A stretch of DNA of 8,924 bases. It comes from Anaerolineales bacterium. GTDB taxonomy: Bacteria; Chloroflexota; Anaerolineae; Anaerolineales; UBA4823. Below are positions 6,472 through 8,924 of this stretch, piece after piece (position 1 is the stretch's first letter; every line of letters starts with the position of its first letter). Both the position numbers and the translations under genes were made by a program. Where the stretch lies: positions 1-8,924 of the forward strand of contig JAQUAE010000051.1 in NCBI GenBank assembly GCA_028687395.1, read 5' to 3'. The notes under the pieces are model-generated. The model was not told the origin of the DNA. It saw nothing but the letters and a program-made list of their open reading frames with translations, and made no database searches.

Positions 6472-7917
6472 ATGAAATTACGCCCCGATCCCGGATTGAC
6501 CTTCGACGACGTCCTCTTGGTTCCCCACCGCTCTCCCATCCGCAGTCGTTCTGCGGTAGATACCGCTACCACTCTGCTCCCCGGCGTCCAGCTCAAGATT
6601 CCCATCCTCAGCGCTAACATGGATACTGTCACCGAAGCCCCCATGGCGGTTGCCATCGCCCGGGCGGGCGGCGTGGGCGTCATCCACCGCTTCATGACCG
6701 CCGAGCGCCAGGCGGAGGCTGTCCGCCGCGTCAAGCGCGCCGAGAGCTTCGTGGTCGAACACCCCACCACCATCAGCCCGCAGGCCAGCCTCGAGGAGGC
6801 GCGGGGCAAGATGCTCGAGGCCGATATTGGCGGCCTGGTGGTCACCGACCAGGATGGCCGCCTGTTGGGCTTGCTTACCACGCGCGATATCCTCCTCGCC
6901 GCCGACCCCAGCGCCCCGGTCGAGAGCGTGATGACCCCTCGCCCGCGCCTGGTCGTCGCCCCCGCCAACGAGCGCCTGGATTCCGCCCGACTGGCCCTGC
7001 ACGAGCACCGCATCGAGAAGCTGCCCCTGGTGGACGAGGATGACCGCGTCGTGGGCTTGATCACCGCCACTGACATCATCAAGCTCCAGGAGCACCCCAA
7101 CGCCACCAAGGACTCCAAGGGACGCCTGCGCGTCGGCGCAGCTATCGGCGTGCGTACCCCCGACCTGCCCCGCGCCGAGATGTGCCTGCGTGAAGGCGCC
7201 GATTTCCTCGTGGTGGACATCGCCCATGGTCACGCCGACCATGTAAGCGTCATGGTCAGCCAGCTCAAGCGGGAATTTCCCCATACGCCCGTCATTGCCG
7301 GTAACGTCGCCACCCCGGACGGCGTGCGCTACCTGGCGCAGGCCGGCGCCGACGCGGTCAAGGTGGGTGTGGGTTCCGGCTCGATTTGCACCACGCGCAT
7401 CATCACCGGCTTCGGCGTGCCCCAACTGACCGCCATCCTGGAGTGCGCTGAGGCCGGGCGCCAGCTTGGGATGCCGGTCATCGCTGATGGCGGCATCCGT
7501 AACTCCGGCGACCTGACCAAAGCCCTGGCAGCCGGTGCCAGCGCCGCCATGCTGGGTGCCCTGCTGGCCGGCACCGACGAGAGCCCCGGCCCCAGCGTTG
7601 TGCGCAACGGCCGCCAGTTCAAGGTCGTGCGCGGCATGGCCTCCCTGTCCGCCAACATCGCCCGCAAGGAGATCGAAAAGCTCGGCGAAATCGACCCGGA
7701 TGAATGGGAGAGCGTCATCCCGGAAGGCGTCGAGGCCCTGGTGCCCTATCGCGGCCGGGTGGCGGACATCCTCTACCAGTTGGTGGGTGGCCTGCGCTCC
7801 GGGATGAGCTACGCCGGCGCTGAGACCCTCCCCCAGTTGTGGGAGAACGCCGAGTTTATCCGCATCACCCCAGCCGGGCAGCTCGAATCCGCCCCGCACG
7901 ACGTGCAGGTGTTGTGA
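6472..7917 (+). CDS. guaB: IMP dehydrogenase family protein with CBS (Bateman) domains, GuaB-like
   Basis: A 481-residue (beta/alpha)8-barrel enzyme with two CBS domains inserted at about 94-205. In the family it oxidises IMP to XMP with NAD, the committed step to GMP. Visible: LTFDDVLLVPHRS near the N-terminus, SANMDTVTE (47-55), TTRDI and TATDIIKL marking the ends of the two CBS units, DIAHGH (249-254), the catalytic loop GSGSICTTR with Cys306 (the usual motif has GPGS), the phosphate-binding region ADGGIRNSGD (338-347), RGMAS (387-391), and the C-terminal potassium-site-like GGLRSGMSYAGA (439-450). The flap (392-417) lacks the Arg-Tyr dyad of canonical IMP dehydrogenases, so GMP reductase activity, as described for some CBS-containing GuaB1 proteins, is possible. 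AGGAGA five bases upstream fixes the start. It is transcribed divergently from the glycosylase gene. Confidence 0.88.
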   Translation: MKLRPDPGLTFDDVLLVPHRSPIRSRSAVDTATTLLPGVQLKIPILSANMDTVTEAPMAVAIARAGGVGVIHRFMTAERQAEAVRRVKRAESFVVEHPTTISPQASLEEARGKMLEADIGGLVVTDQDGRLLGLLTTRDILLAADPSAPVESVMTPRPRLVVAPANERLDSARLALHEHRIEKLPLVDEDDRVVGLITATDIIKLQEHPNATKDSKGRLRVGAAIGVRTPDLPRAEMCLREGADFLVVDIAHGHADHVSVMVSQLKREFPHTPVIAGNVATPDGVRYLAQAGADAVKVGVGSGSICTTRIITGFGVPQLTAILECAEAGRQLGMPVIADGGIRNSGDLTKALAAGASAAMLGALLAGTDESPGPSVVRNGRQFKVVRGMASLSANIARKEIEKLGEIDPDEWESVIPEGVEALVPYRGRVADILYQLVGGLRSGMSYAGAETLPQLWENAEFIRITPAGQLESAPHDVQVL

Positions 7918-7944
7918 AGCGTATAATTTTACGTAAAGGGGGTT

Positions 7945-7968
7945 GAGCGCCTATTTCCCCAGGCGCTC
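7945..7968. terminator. Perfect 8-bp hairpin between convergent genes (possible bidirectional terminator)
   Basis: GAGCGCCT (7945-7952) and AGGCGCTC (7961-7968) are perfectly complementary around an eight-base loop. It starts 28 bases after the guaB stop and overlaps the last codons of the epimerase gene. No T-run follows on either strand, so it is not a classical intrinsic terminator. The position between converging genes is what suggests a role. Confidence 0.3.
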
Positions 7969-8904
7969 GGGGAGCATGGCGCGCTGGAAGAGCGCGTCGC
8001 GCTCCAGGGCGAGTTGCAGCCCCTCGACCAGCGAGACGCGCGGCCGGTAGCCCAGCTTCTCCCGCGCCAGCGAAAGGTCGGCGCACATCCGCGAGACGCC
8101 CGGGTCGGTTTGGGGGTTGTAGACCACCTCCGAGTGGCTGCCGGTGACTTCCAAAACAAGGCGCACCAGCTCGCGCACTCGCGTTTCTGCCCCGCTGCCG
8201 ATGTTGAGGATGCTGTGGCTGATGTTGGGAGCGGTTGCCGCGGCCACCATCGCCCGCACCACGTCATCCACGTAGACGTAATCCCGGGTCTGTTCGCCAT
8301 TGCCGTGCACCACCAGTGTGCCACCGCGCACCGCCTGGCGCAGGAAGTTCGGGATCACCGGCGGGTGCGAGGCGGGCAGGCGCTGGCCGGGCCCGAAGGC
8401 GTTGAACACCCGCAGGCATACCGTCTCGATGCCCCACAGGTCGCCAATCGTGCGCACGTAGTACTCGGCGGCCAGCTTCGAGACCGCGTAGGGTGAGCGC
8501 GGGTTAGGCGTCGCGGCGACGCGCAACGGCTGTTCGCCCTGATCGCCGTATACCGCCCCGGATGAGATGAATACCACGCGCCCCACCCCCACGTCGCGCA
8601 TCGCCTCCATCAGGCTCACCGTGCCGCCGACGTTGACCGCGTTGTATTCTCTCGGGTAGAGGACAGACTCCGGCACCGAAACCCGCGCTGCCAGGTGGTA
8701 GACGCAATCCACCTCCTGCAGCAGCGTCCACAATTTTGGCCGGTCGTTGACGTCTCCGCGGGTGAAATGAACGTCAGGGGAGAGGGCTTTAGGGTCACCT
8801 GTCGAAAGGTCATCCAGCCCTCGCACCTGATGGCCTTCCCTCGCAAGCTGGTTCGCCAGGGCGGAGCCCAGGAAACCCGCTGCGCCAGTAATCAAGAAGT
8901 TCAT
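7951..8904 (-). CDS. NAD-dependent epimerase/dehydratase (UDP-sugar 4-epimerase-like extended SDR)
   Basis: An extended short-chain dehydrogenase. Numbering from the longest frame (ATG at 8916, 321 residues): nucleotide-binding LITGAAGFLGS (8-18) with the G-x-x-G-x-x-G pattern, Asp35 in GLDDLSTGD indicating NAD rather than NADP, HLAARVSVPES, FISSGAVYG with the catalytic Ser region (118-119), catalytic Tyr143 and Lys147 in SPYAVSK, LRVFNAFGPGQ (168-178), and RDYVYVDDVVRA (211-222). These match UDP-glucose/UDP-GlcNAc 4-epimerase-like enzymes supplying sugar nucleotides for surface polysaccharide, though specificity is not readable. I prefer the ATG at 8904, giving MNFLITGAAG and 317 residues, because the upstream ATG overlaps a TATAAT sequence and would precede the transcript start. 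It converges on guaB, 33 bases apart. No glycosyltransferase is visible nearby. Confidence 0.92.
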   Translation of the reverse strand: MNFLITGAAGFLGSALANQLAREGHQVRGLDDLSTGDPKALSPDVHFTRGDVNDRPKLWTLLQEVDCVYHLAARVSVPESVLYPREYNAVNVGGTVSLMEAMRDVGVGRVVFISSGAVYGDQGEQPLRVAATPNPRSPYAVSKLAAEYYVRTIGDLWGIETVCLRVFNAFGPGQRLPASHPPVIPNFLRQAVRGGTLVVHGNGEQTRDYVYVDDVVRAMVAAATAPNISHSILNIGSGAETRVRELVRLVLEVTGSHSEVVYNPQTDPGVSRMCADLSLAREKLGYRPRVSLVEGLQLALERDALFQRAMLPERLGK

Positions 8905-8914
8905 ACTGCCCGTC

Positions 8915-8920
8915 ATTATA
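8915..8920 (-). promoter_or_regulatory. Consensus -10 box of the epimerase gene
   Basis: On the minus strand the sequence reads TATAATGACGGGCAGTATG, with an exact TATAAT. Initiation about seven bases downstream would place the 5' end near 8908, only a few bases before the ATG at 8904. The -35 region would lie outside the window, so the promoter cannot be fully tested here. Confidence 0.5.
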
Positions 8921-8924
8921 GCAT

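Noticed and set aside
6478..7899. A 473-codon open frame on the minus strand opposite guaB
   Set aside because: It is long only because of GC-rich codon bias in guaB. The translation shows no recognisable family and the plus-strand gene is unambiguous.
7922..7927. TATAAT just after the guaB stop as a promoter
   Set aside because: No -35 at usual spacing and no downstream plus-strand gene in the window; probably chance in an AT-rich patch.

Overview
The window is GC-rich bacterial chromosomal DNA, densely packed with housekeeping and regulatory genes. The gene set (GuaB-family dehydrogenase, FabI, a crotonase, an OmpR/histidine-kinase pair, a bactofilin and a UgpB-type sugar-binding protein) and the overall protein style resemble free-living bacteria such as Chloroflexota (Anaerolineae-like). 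That placement is an impression from sequence style, not a demonstrated one. I see no mobile elements, tRNA or rRNA genes, CRISPR arrays or phage genes.

Layout from left to right. (1) Positions 1-1293, plus strand: the 3' part of an ABC-transporter sugar-type solute-binding protein whose signal peptide lies off the left edge. (2) A leader of about 115 bases with a notable inverted repeat, then an enoyl-CoA hydratase (1408-2184, plus) with a strong Shine-Dalgarno sequence. (3) A convergent junction, then a long minus-strand cluster read right to left: alkyl-adenine DNA glycosylase (start near 6359), FabI enoyl-ACP reductase, bactofilin, OmpR-type response regulator and sensor histidine kinase (end 2227). 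Its spacings are 15, 3 and 75 bases, followed by a 4-base ATGA overlap. (4) A short divergent promoter region (about 6360-6471) containing a 10-bp palindromic -10-like element and, just before guaB, a hairpin followed by six T that looks like an attenuator. (5) guaB-like IMP dehydrogenase family gene (6472-7917, plus). (6) A convergent junction with an 8-bp perfect hairpin, then an NAD-dependent sugar-nucleotide epimerase/dehydratase (7951-8904, minus), with a consensus TATAAT immediately upstream of its likely start.

How the genes fit together: the minus-strand cluster combines base-excision repair, the last step of fatty-acid elongation, a polymer-forming cytoskeletal protein and a membrane-stress-type two-component system, so envelope synthesis and monitoring may be co-expressed. 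The right-hand genes concern purine nucleotide and sugar-nucleotide metabolism. The most informative oddity is the GuaB-like protein: it keeps the catalytic cysteine and two CBS domains, but I cannot find the Arg-Tyr dyad that canonical IMP dehydrogenases carry in the mobile flap. Most of the window is ordinary, and I do not see a clear new multi-gene system.
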